A DNA stretch of 64,000 bases from JANNYA01 sp031422315 (GCA_031422315.1 JANOQN010000038.1:73119-137118), one strand, 5' to 3'. Counted from the stretch's first letter, positions 46,010-55,220 are shown. Numbers and translations are program-made. Notes: generated by a model not told the origin, from the sequence alone.

Positions 46010-46978
46010 ATGAAAATGCCTCATCAAGTAGCCACATTGATATACCCTGGCCTGTGTACCTTCGAGTTCGCTTGCGTGGTAGAAATGTTTGCGCTGCATC
46101 GACCTGAATTGGCGCAGCAGGGCTGTGCAGGCTATGAATTGACGGTGTGTGGCCTTAGCCTAAAACCCGTGCAAGGTTTGGGCGCCATTATGGTGCGCCC
46201 AAACCAAGGCCTTGATGGTTTCGAGCGTGCTCAAACCATCGTGTTGCCCGGCTGGTGCGATATCGATAAGCCGGTACCGCTTGCATTGGTTAACGCCCTC
46301 AAACGCGCTCACGCGCGTGGCGCCCGCATTGCCTCAATCTGTTCTGGCGTGTTTATTTTGGCAGCAGCGGGCTTGCTCGATGAAAAGTCGGCCACTACGC
46401 ATTGGCGTTACGCGCAAACGCTGGCGCAGCGTTACCCGCGCGTGCAGGTTAAGCCCGATTCGATCTACGTGGACGAAGGCGCAGTTGTAAGCTCGGCCGG
46501 TTCGGCGGCGGGTCTGGACATGATGCTGCACCTCGTGCGGATGGATTACGGGCCAAAAGTGGCGAACAGCTTCGCGCAGCGCTTGGTGCTTCCGCCGCAC
46601 CGGCTTGGTAATCAGGCGCAATTTGTAGCAAGGCCAATGGGCGCTAGCAGTTCTTCAAAAATCGCAAGGCTGAGTGATTATTTGCGCTGCAATCTAATGG
46701 CTGAGCACTGCCTATCGAGTATGGCCAAGCACGCGAACTTGAGCCCGCGCAGCCTGCAGCGGCAATTCGTCAATGCGACGGGCATGGCGCCGCAAATTTG
46801 GCTAACGAAAGAGCGCGTGCAGTTGGCGAAAGATATGTTGGAAGCCAATAACTTGCCCATTGCGCGGATAGCAGCGGCTGCGGGCTTTGGTTCTGAAGAA
46901 GTATTTCGAAAACACTTCAAGCGCTGGACCGGGACCACGCCCGGTACCTATCGCGCGCAATTTAGCAAGCCTGCGTGA
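46010..46978 (+). CDS. ftrA: GlxA/FtrA-type AraC-family regulator
   Basis: 322 aa. An N-terminal DJ-1/PfpI-like domain (VATLIYPGLCTFEFACVVEMFA ... IASICSGVFILAAAGLL ... SSAGSAAGLDMMLHLVR) and a C-terminal AraC HTH (LSSMAKHANLSPRSLQRQFVNATGMAPQIWL ... IARIAAAAGFGSEEVFRKHFKRWTGTTPGTYRAQF). The architecture matches the FtrA/GlxA group. Another in-frame ATG is two codons on. Divergent from the rhodanese gene. Confidence 0.85.
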   Translation: MKMPHQVATLIYPGLCTFEFACVVEMFALHRPELAQQGCAGYELTVCGLSLKPVQGLGAIMVRPNQGLDGFERAQTIVLPGWCDIDKPVPLALVNALKRAHARGARIASICSGVFILAAAGLLDEKSATTHWRYAQTLAQRYPRVQVKPDSIYVDEGAVVSSAGSAAGLDMMLHLVRMDYGPKVANSFAQRLVLPPHRLGNQAQFVARPMGASSSSKIARLSDYLRCNLMAEHCLSSMAKHANLSPRSLQRQFVNATGMAPQIWLTKERVQLAKDMLEANNLPIARIAAAAGFGSEEVFRKHFKRWTGTTPGTYRAQFSKPA

Positions 46979-47149
46979 GGCGTAGCGCAAAATTCAAGGC
47001 GGATGACGTTCTGAGTGGGCTCAACTAGAAGACAGCGCTGGCGAACTTTCTCTTTGTCGAGTCTGAGCGTTGCCAAAGTGTCGCTCGTACCAAGCGCGGT
47101 CTCTGCCGTGGCGTACCAAAGCAGCATTGCTGATTTGGCAGACGTATGG

Positions 47150-47596
47150 TCACTTATTATTTTGATTATTTTGAATCTTTGTTGATGAGGGTTTGCCGTT
47201 TGGTCTTTTGAGCGTCGCTGTGACAGCTTGCAGAAAAATTCCGGCGAACGCGAAATAGATGGCAGCCCTCGCATGCGGTCTAAGCAATTCGGAGTTGTAG
47301 TGCTCATAGGCAAACGAGACAGAAAGCAAAGCTGGGCCCAGCAAAATTAATGCAGAAGAAGCCGTCTGTACATGGCGCAAAAAACCCGTACGCCATCTTA
47401 AGAAGTAACACCCCAGTGCAAGGTTGACTAGAGACGACCACAAAAGGTATACGTGAGTAGAGCGAAAAAACAATTGGGGGCCATCCGCCATTCCCTGCAA
47501 GTGATCAAGCGACCAGTGCATATATTGCCCTGTCAAAATGAAAGCGATTAGTCCGCAAAATCCTATGAAGAGATGAAGGCTTCGAAGTTGAATCAT
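47150..47596 (-). CDS. Small four-helix membrane protein, unknown
   Basis: 148 aa with four hydrophobic helices (about 5-22, 50-68, 80-95, 112-130) and a basic, Asn/Gln-rich tail. No family recognised. No strong ribosome site seen. Coding status fair: continuous frame, ordinary composition. Confidence 0.5.
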   Translation of the reverse strand: MIQLRSLHLFIGFCGLIAFILTGQYMHWSLDHLQGMADGPQLFFRSTHVYLLWSSLVNLALGCYFLRWRTGFLRHVQTASSALILLGPALLSVSFAYEHYNSELLRPHARAAIYFAFAGIFLQAVTATLKRPNGKPSSTKIQNNQNNK

Positions 47597-47681
47597 GATT
47601 TCACTGCGCCAATCTTCTTGCAGCTAATGGCACCAATATTTATAAGCGCCACTTGAAGAGAGCTCGCTTCAGCTGCGAAAT

Positions 47682-48110
47682 TTATTCGCCGACTCGGCTT
47701 GCCTGCGGCATATCCTGAAGCGCTTTGGTTGCAGCGCGAGAAAGCGCCTGCGTGGTTTCACGCTGCACGGCGGTAAGGCATACCGTTTGCGTTAAATTAG
47801 TTCCAGATCGCCTTTGCCGCGTGCAAATAACGCGCTCGCTATCGCTTGATTGGGTTTCGGTAAGCGTGCGTAGCGTTTCGAATTCATTACTGAGCAGCAT
47901 TCGCGCTTTCGCACCAAGTTGATTCCAGTGTGTGATCGCGGCAAGCCGAGCATTAAGCGTGGCAACCAGCGCCTTCGCGCGTTTGCGATTGACTGCTTTG
48001 ATGTTCGCATCGGCAACTTGCAACTGGGCTTCATACGCCGAAACTGCTTGGCGCATTTGAGCTGGCGAGACATTTTTTATCGACACATTCGGCGTGCTCG
48101 AAAGCGCCAA
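47682..48110 (-). pseudogene. 5'-truncated secreted protein gene
   Basis: 142 residues from a TTG. The in-frame reading continues upstream without an ATG (SDRGGISFFRTQRDIAA ...) to a TAG, so the true N-terminus with its signal is lost. The C-terminal part has VICTRQRRSGTNLTQTVCLT followed by QRETTQ, a paired-cysteine pattern seen in exported hypothetical proteins of xanthomonads. Function unknown. It meets the DUF1223 remnant head to head near 48165. Confidence 0.5.
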
Positions 48111-48166
48111 AGGCAGGTCAATATCACTGGCGGCGGCAATATCGCGCTGGGTGCGGAAGAAGCTGA

Positions 48167-48682
48167 TACCACCACGATCGCTTTGCGCATCGACGATTCT
48201 CCGCGTTGCAGCGACAAATGGCTAAGCGTTCCAATACGCAAGTTTATACGCCGCAAATTGCGCTAGATGGCCAGGCTTGGCGTGGGTGGAGTGAAGGCCA
48301 ACCCTTTAAGCCAGTTTTGACGACTGCCCGCTTGGCTTTGAACGTGCGAGTGGCGGAAACCCTTACGATTCGATGGAATCAGAGCGCCTCAATGAGTAAA
48401 ACTAGCCCTGCAGATTTATACGTAACATTGGCAGAAAGCTCACTTATTTCTAAAGTGCGTGCCGGTGAAAATGGCGGGAAAGTTCTGCATCACGATCATG
48501 TAGTGCGAGCGCTACACGGCCCATTTCGAACCACCACTGGCGAATCTTCGTTTGAGCTGCCCAAAGGAGTCGTGTTGGCGAACACTCGTATCATCGCTTG
48601 GCTTGAAGATCGCGAATCTGGGGCGCTGCTGCAATCAGTGCATGGGCCTTTGGCTAATTGTACGGCGCTTGCAAACGAGTGA
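48167..48682 (+). pseudogene. DUF1223 protein remnant (C-terminal part)
   Basis: From DRFAHRRFSALQRQMAKRSN on, with VYTPQIALDG, LYVTLAESSLISKVRAGENGGKVLHHDHVVRAL, it matches the second half of DUF1223. A TGA lies directly before (48164-48166), and the N-terminal thioredoxin-like part with its C-x-x-C is absent. Position 48206 gives the first ATG, but the domain is incomplete. Confidence 0.65.
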
Positions 48683-48865
48683 GTGTCATGGCGATTGCAC
48701 TTGCAATCCCTCAGGCGAATTTGCGCCGTCGCCTTGTGTTGTTTGATCGAAGCGCAACGCCGGCAAGCTCACAATCCGTCGAGCCTAGCCACCTAACGCT
48801 CGGCGATCTAGAAAACGAGCGTCTTTCTAGTTCGCCGAACTTTCTTCATTTAGGTACCAATTACG

Positions 48866-50062
48866 CTAGCCGCGCGGTGGCGCAGGAGGAGCAGGTGGAG
48901 GCGGTGGAGGCGGTGGAGGCGGTGGAGGCGGTGGAGCAGGTGGAGCAGGAGGAGCTGGCGGCATAGTATGGGTCGGCACTTGCACGCTTAAAGTACGGTT
49001 CGACTTTTGCCGAATCACGTCAATTTGCGCGGTTTGCCCGGCTTTTTTGTTTAATGCGGCAAAAACGGCGCTGGGCGTTGCCGTTGTTGCGCCGTCGATT
49101 CTTGTGATCACATCACCCGCTAAGAGTGGCGGGTAACCTTTGACATCGAGCGCTAGTACGCCATCGCGTGCGCCAAAATATTGTGCTAAATCAGGATTTA
49201 AAGTGGTCAAATCTAAATCGTTATTGTTGATGCCGCCCGGCAGATTGATGCGGATGATTTGCCGCGCTTGACCAGCAGCATCGCCTGCTTGCACCCCTGC
49301 TTGCGTGGCTGACGCAATTGCTGCGGTAACTTGAGCTTGCACTTCTGGGCCAAGCTCGCTCAGACCTTCTAGTTGGCTTAACGAGCTTAGCTGTTCTAAA
49401 TTGCTAAATAGCATCACTTTCGGCTGATTTGAGGCAGTCACATTCAGGCTTAAAGTTTGATCGCCACGCTTAACCCCAACTGCAAGTTTTTCTCCGACTT
49501 TTAGCGTGCTGAGAATGTCGCGCGCAGCTTGCAGCTTGCCAGTGGCGGGCAGCGCCACACCGCGCAAGCTGACTAGCACATCGCCAGTTTTGACGCCCGC
49601 GGTTTCTGCCCCAGAACCGGGCGTTACCGCAGCGATCGATACGCTGTCGTTTGCTCCGCTCATCAGTACTAGACCTAACCTTGCGCCCAACTCTGAGCCC
49701 AATTCTGTGACTTGGACGTCACTCGAGTTCATGGGCCGCTTAATGACCGTGATCTTGCCATTGCCACTCGATTGCACCGAGCCATCGTTAGCAACCCGAA
49801 ATACCATGCTGTTTGAATCGCCAGCGGCACCCCTTTCCTGCAACTTGCGCGATAGCTCCGCCATGCGTTTGGACAGCGCTTGCATTTCCGTGCGGATGGA
49901 TTCTGTGCTTTGGTCGGTGCGGGTAGCGTCCGTGATAGTTTGAGTTGACTGGGCGGCATGTGCGTTGACTATCCCAAATAGTGCGAGTGAAAGCGCGAGA
50001 GTGATGGCTTTGGAGTAATTACAAGCGCTGCTTTGATTGTTCGGTATCGTGCTGGTTTTCAT
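48866..50062 (-). CDS. Periplasmic PDZ protein with polyproline tail
   Basis: 398 aa from the ATG at 50062 (AAGGA six bases before). The frame is open to 50239, but that part is a translated REP unit. Signal peptide (about residues 16-38, ending AHAAQ), a coiled coil (STESIRTEMQALSKRMAELSRKLQ), a PDZ domain (LGLVLMSG ... VKTGDVLVSLRGVALP), a second PDZ-like segment (FGARDGVLALDVKG ... LLAGDVITRIDG), then about 30 residues of Pro with a few Ala. No protease domain. Last gene of the sigma/anti-sigma operon, so it probably belongs to the envelope stress response. Confidence 0.82.
   Translation of the reverse strand: MKTSTIPNNQSSACNYSKAITLALSLALFGIVNAHAAQSTQTITDATRTDQSTESIRTEMQALSKRMAELSRKLQERGAAGDSNSMVFRVANDGSVQSSGNGKITVIKRPMNSSDVQVTELGSELGARLGLVLMSGANDSVSIAAVTPGSGAETAGVKTGDVLVSLRGVALPATGKLQAARDILSTLKVGEKLAVGVKRGDQTLSLNVTASNQPKVMLFSNLEQLSSLSQLEGLSELGPEVQAQVTAAIASATQAGVQAGDAAGQARQIIRINLPGGINNNDLDLTTLNPDLAQYFGARDGVLALDVKGYPPLLAGDVITRIDGATTATPSAVFAALNKKAGQTAQIDVIRQKSNRTLSVQVPTHTMPPAPPAPPAPPPPPPPPPPPPPPAPPAPPRG
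48894..48947. repeat. 9-bp minisatellite coding for polyproline
   Basis: Four exact copies of GGTGGAGGC (48894-48929) followed by two GGTGGAGCA (48930-48947). On the minus strand it encodes the polyproline tail of the PDZ protein, and its length may vary by slippage. Confidence 0.85.
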
Positions 50063-50149
50063 AGTGTTTCCTTCGGTTGAAAGTAAAAGACGTACGTAGT
50101 GATGCCATTCGAAAAGATCGACCATAGCGCAAGCGAACGGATACGGAGC

Positions 50150-50177
50150 CTGGGTTCCCGCCTTCGCGGGAATGACG
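50150..50177. repeat. REP-like palindromic unit
   Basis: CTGGGTTCCCGCCTTCGCGG onward, the same family as at 21171, 30747 and 45441. It lies in the gap between the anti-sigma gene and the PDZ gene. Confidence 0.85.
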
Positions 50178-50238
50178 ATGAGTGGCGTTGGAGCACGATG
50201 AGTGGAGATCGAAGCGCGCGTCGCCCAATACACGCGCA

Positions 50239-50778
50239 CTAGTCCACCAAAAGCAGCGCGGGGTGAAACTCGCCATCTTCTACCGCATGCATAACGGTGA
50301 CGCGCTCACGCCAGAGCGCGCTTTGTTTAGCGAAATTGTTAGGCTCGTTGGCCGCCCAGTAATCTAGCTGAGAATCGAGTGTGGCTAATGTAGCGCTGGC
50401 CTGCTGCAAGCTATGCATTTGACTGATACGGGCGCGATTGCTTCGCAAGCGTTGAAGGTTGCTTTCCAATGTTTTGGAATCGGCCATAAGCGCAGCAAGC
50501 TCAACCGTAGCGATGGACGCAGCGGTGTTGGTAGGTGCCACTCTGGCTGCCTGCATCGGCAAACTGCCTGTATTTTTTTGCGTTTGAACCAATACGATGC
50601 CAGCGGCAAAAGAGGCGGCAATGCCGGTTAACCAAAGCGTTCGCGCTAAGCGGGGCCTTGGCGATTGCGTCTTGTCGGCCGATTGCGCTAGCACGGCGTG
50701 CAGTCGATCTTCCGGCGAGTCAAGCGCGGCATGCTTGCTAAGCAGTGCGTGCAAATTTGTTTCAGTTTCAAGTGTCAT
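50239..50778 (-). CDS. Putative membrane anti-sigma factor
   Basis: 179 aa. A cytoplasmic N-terminus (SPEDRLHAVLAQSA), one transmembrane helix (about 46-63: TLWLTGIAASFAAGIVLV), then a periplasmic helical region (about 80-150) ending ALLLVD. Its ATG overlaps the ECF sigma stop (50775-50778). Position and topology, not sequence motif, make it the anti-sigma. Confidence 0.65.
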   Translation of the reverse strand: MTLETETNLHALLSKHAALDSPEDRLHAVLAQSADKTQSPRPRLARTLWLTGIAASFAAGIVLVQTQKNTGSLPMQAARVAPTNTAASIATVELAALMADSKTLESNLQRLRSNRARISQMHSLQQASATLATLDSQLDYWAANEPNNFAKQSALWRERVTVMHAVEDGEFHPALLLVD

Positions 50779-51347
50779 GGGGCGCTCACCATCGCCGTTT
50801 GCGAGTGGGTGGAGGAGGGTTGTAGAAATTGGCGCATATGCGTCAATGCTCTTGCTAGCTGCGATTTAGAAAAGCTCTGCGATTGCCCAAATAACTCGGC
50901 AATTTCCGCGTGTTGATAGCCTTCCACGTGGTAAAGCCAAAGCACCGCTCTTGCGCGATCCGAAAGCTGCGCTAGCGCGCTTTCAAGATCAAGGCTGACG
51001 GTCAATTGCAAAATCGTATTACTTTGATCTGCAATTTCTTCAAGCAAAAATTTAGACTCCTGATCTTTTCGATCACGCAATTCGCGCAGGCAGCGATGCA
51101 GCGTGATTTTGCGCAGCCAAAAGCCAAAAGGTGCGCTCGATTTAAAATCGCCAATCCGAGTAAAGGCCTGCACAAAGCTATCTTGCATGGCATCCAAAGC
51201 GGCTGCGGTGTTGCCCAACATGCGAAAGCTAAGCGTGTAGACGGGCTTTTCAAACTGGCGAAACACCTGCGTTTGCGCGGTTGCATCAGCTCTGCGCAGT
51301 CGCTGTAAGTCAAAATCAGAAATCGTTCGGGAGAAAAGACTTGTCAT
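50775..51347 (-). CDS. ECF sigma factor
   Basis: 190 aa from the ATG at 51347 (MTSLFSRT); an open extension to 51404 is not needed. Sigma region 2 (VFRQFEKPVYTLSFRMLGNTAAALDAMQDSFVQAFTRIGDF ... FGFWLRKITLHRCLRELRDR) and region 4 (LEDAL-like: SALAQLSDRARAVLWLYHVEGYQHAEIAELFGQSQSFSKSQLARALTHM). It starts an operon with a membrane anti-sigma and a PDZ protein, suggesting envelope stress control. Confidence 0.88.
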   Translation of the reverse strand: MTSLFSRTISDFDLQRLRRADATAQTQVFRQFEKPVYTLSFRMLGNTAAALDAMQDSFVQAFTRIGDFKSSAPFGFWLRKITLHRCLRELRDRKDQESKFLLEEIADQSNTILQLTVSLDLESALAQLSDRARAVLWLYHVEGYQHAEIAELFGQSQSFSKSQLARALTHMRQFLQPSSTHSQTAMVSAP

Positions 51348-51418
51348 GCTTGAGTTATCTGGCAGGTTCGGCGTGTTCGCTAACAGTAAAGACACATCAA
51401 GCACTAAAAGCGTCGCAG

Positions 51419-51461
51419 CCCAAAAGAAAAATACTCAAAAGAAAAAACTCAAAAGAAAAAC
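51419..51461. repeat. A-rich tandem repeat
   Basis: About three copies of CTCAAAAGAAAAA (14-base period, with small changes) between the sigma gene and the DUF350 gene. Likely slippage-derived. Confidence 0.7.
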
Positions 51462-51565
51462 CAATTAGAAAAAATCGGCTTGAGCAGCTAAAACCGAAGT
51501 TTCAGCGCCGAAAATGAGTTTGCACTGCTATGCTTCGCGCTCTCAAGCGCACCGGAACTTACTTT

Positions 51566-51973
51566 ATGCTGCCGAATTATCTGTCAGGTTTACCGCATTT
51601 TTTCCAATATTTCGCCATGGCGGCACTGCTGTTGACGGTGTTTTGGTCGGTCTACACGTTTTTTACCCCGCACGATGAAATGGCGCTCATCAAACAAGGC
51701 AATGTGACCGCAGCGGTGGTATTAGTTGGCGCGCTGATTGGCTTTGCAATTCCAGTGGCGGCGGCGATTATGCAGAGCGTCAGCGCGATGGCGCTGGCTC
51801 AGTGGGGCGTGGTGGCGATGGGCGTGCAGATTTTGGTTTACACCATTTTGCGATTGTTCTTCCGCACGCTGAGCGATGATTTGAGCGCAGATCGGCTTTC
51901 GATGGGGATTTTGGTGGCAGGCTTGAGCGTGGTGAGTGGTATTTTGAATGCGGCGGCGATGAGCTATACGTAA
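51566..51973 (+). CDS. DUF350 family membrane protein
   Basis: 135 aa from the second ATG at 51566 (MLPNYL). Four hydrophobic helices, matching DUF350/YjfL (VYTFFTPHDEMALIKQGNVTAAVVLVGALIGFAIPVAAAI). The earlier ATG at 51530 adds 12 charged residues. No neighbour typical of the family (DUF1190, YjfC type) is present. Confidence 0.82.
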   Translation: MLPNYLSGLPHFFQYFAMAALLLTVFWSVYTFFTPHDEMALIKQGNVTAAVVLVGALIGFAIPVAAAIMQSVSAMALAQWGVVAMGVQILVYTILRLFFRTLSDDLSADRLSMGILVAGLSVVSGILNAAAMSYT

Positions 51974-52005
51974 GTCACGTTGTTATGAGTAATTTTATCG
52001 AACGA

Positions 52006-52188
52006 AACCCTCTCCCCAACTCCTACTCATGAATCACTACTTAAAACCGGCCTCTTTTTTCGATATACCTAAAACGGCTCCCCTCTCCCTTTATGGGAGA
52101 GGCGCTGGGGGAGAGGGTGTGTTGAGTACCCAATTTTGTGGCAACCGGGTATTCCCCTCTACGCAACTCCTCTCCCACAAGGGGAGGG
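52006..52188. repeat. CCCTCTCCC-type hairpin repeats
   Basis: ACCCTCTCCCCAACTCC at 52006, a hairpin CCCCTCTCCC ... GGGAGAGG ... GGGGGAGAGGGTG at 52079-52118, and CTCCTCTCCCACAAGGGGAG at about 52167-52187. Dispersed palindromic repeat in the DUF350-SDR gap; no gene there. Confidence 0.7.
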
Positions 52189-52260
52189 CTAAAACCGAGG
52201 CAGCCTACCGAAACCTGAGTAGCGTTTAGGCAAATCCAACTCGTTTAAAAGGAAAACTCT

Positions 52261-53022
52261 ATGAAAATCAATGAAGTACGTGCGGTAATCACCGGCGGGG
52301 CGTCGGGCTTGGGTTACGCGACGGCCGCGCATTTCGTCAAACACGGCGGACAAGCGGTGCTGCTGGATGTGCAAGACGATAAAGGTGAAGCGGCAGCGAA
52401 AGCGCTCAATACACACTATTTCCGCACCGATGTAACCGATGAAGCCGGGGTCGTCGCTAGCATTGACGCAGCAGCGGCGGCTATGGACGGCCTGAATGTG
52501 GCGATTAACTGCGCCGGTATTTTGGGCGCAGGGCGCGTGCTCGGTAAAACCGGCCCGATGCCGCTCTCGAGTTTCGAAACCGCAGTGCGTATCAATTTAG
52601 TCGGCAGCTTTAATGTGGCAAAAGCGGCGGCGCAGCGCATGCAAAGCAACGCGGCCGGGGAAGATTCCGAGCGCGGCGTCATTATCAACACCGCGTCGGT
52701 CGCGGCATTTGAGGGCCAAATCGGGCAAGCGGCCTATGCAGCCAGCAAAGCCGGTGTGGTTGGCATGACGCTGCCAATGGCACGCGAATTAGGCCGCTTT
52801 GGCATCCGCGTGATGACGATTGCGCCCGGCGTTTTTTGGACGCCGATGGTCGATGGCATGACGCCAGAAGTGCAGGCCAGCTTGAGCGCGGCGGTGCCGT
52901 TTCCAACAAGGTTGGGGCAGCCCGATGAATTCGCCGATGCGGTCGCGTTTGTATTGCAAAATCGCTATTTGAACGGCACTGTGATCCGACTAGATGGCGC
53001 AGTGCGGCTGGCTTCGAAATAA
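52261..53022 (+). CDS. Short-chain dehydrogenase, 3-hydroxyacyl-CoA type
   Basis: 253 aa. Cofactor loop TGGASGLG (11-18), NCAGI, the catalytic S-Y-K in NTASVAAFEGQIGQAAYAASK, and IAPGVFWTPMV. Layout fits the type II 3-hydroxyacyl-CoA dehydrogenase (HSD10-like) branch. AAGGA-like site before ATG. Substrate is inferred from family only. Confidence 0.85.
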   Translation: MKINEVRAVITGGASGLGYATAAHFVKHGGQAVLLDVQDDKGEAAAKALNTHYFRTDVTDEAGVVASIDAAAAAMDGLNVAINCAGILGAGRVLGKTGPMPLSSFETAVRINLVGSFNVAKAAAQRMQSNAAGEDSERGVIINTASVAAFEGQIGQAAYAASKAGVVGMTLPMARELGRFGIRVMTIAPGVFWTPMVDGMTPEVQASLSAAVPFPTRLGQPDEFADAVAFVLQNRYLNGTVIRLDGAVRLASK

Positions 53023-53076
53023 TTTCCAAACACTAAACCCGAACAATAATCACCAAACAATAATCTTGGGCAATCT

Positions 53077-53640
53077 ATGAAAGCATTTGACGCAAAAAAA
53101 GGCACGGTCATCACGCATGACAAACGCACTTGGCAAATTAAAGATGTGCAGCGCAGTTCGCCCACTGGCCGTGGTGGTAACACTACGTTTCGCTTCACGC
53201 TGTATCAAATCGGCACTGACGTCAAACTGGATTTGAGCCTGCGCTCGGATGATGAACTCAATGAAGTTGAGCTCAACAAACGCGCGGCCAGTTTTTCTTA
53301 CATGGACGGCGAGAACTACGTGTTTTTGGACAATGATGATTACACGCCTTACACCTTCGAGCCCGCGCTGGTGCCTGAGCTGAAAAACTACCTTATTGAA
53401 GGCTTGCAAGGCTGTTTTGCCATGATTGTTGACGAGCAACCGCTGGCTTTAGCGCTGCCGCAATTTGTCGAGCTTCATATTGTTGATACGCCGCCCTACA
53501 TGAAAGGCGCATCGGCCACCGGGCGCACAAAACCGGCCAAATTGCAAACCGGTTTGGAAGTGCAAGTGCCTGAATTTATTGAAAATGGTGAGCTGGTTCG
53601 AGTGTCAACCGAAACCGGTGAATATGGCGGGCGCGCTTAA
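53077..53640 (+). CDS. efpL: Elongation factor P-like protein EfpL (YeiP)
   Basis: 187 aa, three-domain EF-P fold. Loop I reads SPTGRGG (28-34) with arginine at 32 where EF-P has its modified lysine, and the C-terminal domain has GEYGGRA. The EfpL/YeiP type helps ribosomes through polyproline and similar stalls without post-translational modification at that site. Notable that a polyproline-tailed PDZ protein is encoded 3 kb away. Its stop overlaps the ppx start by one base (TAATG). Confidence 0.9.
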   Translation: MKAFDAKKGTVITHDKRTWQIKDVQRSSPTGRGGNTTFRFTLYQIGTDVKLDLSLRSDDELNEVELNKRAASFSYMDGENYVFLDNDDYTPYTFEPALVPELKNYLIEGLQGCFAMIVDEQPLALALPQFVELHIVDTPPYMKGASATGRTKPAKLQTGLEVQVPEFIENGELVRVSTETGEYGGRA

Positions 53641-55220
53641 TGTCAAGCGATCCAGGTGCCGAGCCGATCACTAAAAAGCGCAAATCCGCCGAAACGGGCG
53701 TGCTTTCGACGAGCGCCTACGATCCAAGTTTAGAAGGCGAGCAATTTGCCGCGGTCGATTTAGGCAGCAACAGCTTTCACATGGTGGTCAGCCGCTATGC
53801 CGGTGGCAGCTTGCAGCTGATGGATCGCATCCGCGAACCGGTACGTTTAGCGCAAGGTTTGGATGGCGAAGGCGTGCTTAACAGCGCCGCACACGAGCGT
53901 GCGCTCGGCACCTTGGCACAATTTGGCCAGCGCCTGCGCGGCTTGAAACCCGAGCGTGTGCGAACGGTAGCAACAAACACGGTGCGCCAGCTAAAAAATC
54001 CACGCGCGTTTTTGCATGCGGCTGAGGCTGCGCTAGGTTTTCCGATTGAAATCATTTCCGGCCGAGAAGAAGGCCGTTTGACTTATTTAGGCGTTGCTAC
54101 TGGATCGCCCGAACGCAAAAAGAAGCGCCTGCTGATTGACATTGGCGGTGGTAGCACCGAGCTGATTTTGGGCCAGGGTTTTGAGGTGTTTGAATCTGAG
54201 TCGATTCAAATGGGCTGCGTGGCCACTACCAAGCGCTATTTTGCCGATGGCAAGGTTAGTCGTAAACACTGGAAAGATGTGCAGCAGTCCTTAGCGCTGG
54301 AATTTGCACCGTTTCGCAGCCACTATTTGGAGCGCGGCTGGAAGATGGTGATGGGCTCATCCGGCACGCTCAAATCCACCGCGAATATATTGCAGGCGCT
54401 CGGCGGGCCTGAGCTCGAAATCAGCCGCGACGGTTTGAATGAAGTGATTGAGCGCGTATTGCACGCCGGTGATTTGACTAAGCTTAAGCTGCCAGATTTA
54501 TCGGAAGATCGTCGCTTAGTCTATTTAGGCGGGCTAGCTGCGATTGATGCTTGTTTTCGCGAACTGCAAGTTCAGCACATGCAGGTCAGCTTAAATGCGC
54601 TGCGCGAAGGTTTGCTGTTCGATATGCTCGGGCGCATTAGCCACACCGATCCGCGCGCCGAATCCGTGCGCGCGCTGGCGAAGCGCCACAGTGTTGATTT
54701 CACCCATGCCAAACGCGTCAAGCAAATGGCGCTGAGCTTGTTCGCCCAAGTCGCAAGCGCCTGGCAGCTTGATGATGATGCCAAAGAAGCGCTTTCCTTC
54801 GCCGCAATTTTGCATGAAATTGGGCTTTCGATTAGCCACAGCCAGCACCATCAGCATGGCGCGTATATCGTGGCTAACACCGATTTGGCGGGGTTTACCC
54901 GCGAAGAGCAGGCAGCGCTAGCCGTTACCTTGCGCTGCCACCGCCGCAATGTGCCGGAAAAAGCGTTTGAGCATTTGCCAGAGCGCCTGCGCGAGCGCGC
55001 ACGCAAACTCTCAGTGCTGCTGCGTCTGAGCGTCGTGCTACAGCGTGGCCGCCAGCCCGAAGCGATTCCAACCATGAAGCTGCAAGCCACAGCAAACCAG
55101 TTGCGCCTGCGCTTCCCGCACGATTGGCTGGATCAACATCCGCTCACGAGGGCTGACATCAAGCAAGAGCGTGTTGCGCTTGAAGCATTGGGAGTCAAGT
55201 TGCTGGTGGTGAATGCTTAG
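53640..55220 (+). CDS. ppx: Exopolyphosphatase, Ppx/GppA family
   Basis: 526 aa. Actin-like ATPase fold: AAVDLGSNSFHMVVSR, VATNTVRQLKNPRAFL, IISGREEGRLTYLGV, LLIDIGGGSTELILG, GMVMGSSGTLKST-like (VMGSSGTLKSTANIL), and a C-terminal HD-like half (LHEIGLSISHSQHHQHGAYI). Degrades inorganic polyphosphate, or pppGpp in the GppA branch. Translationally coupled to efpL. Convergent with the LAB_N gene, 27 bases away. Confidence 0.92.
   Translation: MSSDPGAEPITKKRKSAETGVLSTSAYDPSLEGEQFAAVDLGSNSFHMVVSRYAGGSLQLMDRIREPVRLAQGLDGEGVLNSAAHERALGTLAQFGQRLRGLKPERVRTVATNTVRQLKNPRAFLHAAEAALGFPIEIISGREEGRLTYLGVATGSPERKKKRLLIDIGGGSTELILGQGFEVFESESIQMGCVATTKRYFADGKVSRKHWKDVQQSLALEFAPFRSHYLERGWKMVMGSSGTLKSTANILQALGGPELEISRDGLNEVIERVLHAGDLTKLKLPDLSEDRRLVYLGGLAAIDACFRELQVQHMQVSLNALREGLLFDMLGRISHTDPRAESVRALAKRHSVDFTHAKRVKQMALSLFAQVASAWQLDDDAKEALSFAAILHEIGLSISHSQHHQHGAYIVANTDLAGFTREEQAALAVTLRCHRRNVPEKAFEHLPERLRERARKLSVLLRLSVVLQRGRQPEAIPTMKLQATANQLRLRFPHDWLDQHPLTRADIKQERVALEALGVKLLVVNA

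Noticed and set aside
48658..48966. Plus-strand frame ending in a run of EAVEAVEAVE
   Set aside because: It is the complement of the polyproline minisatellite, so a shadow of the PDZ gene.
50063..50239. N-terminal extension of the PDZ protein
   Set aside because: It translates a REP-like unit (IVIPAKAGTQ); the ribosome site and signal peptide fix the start at 50062.
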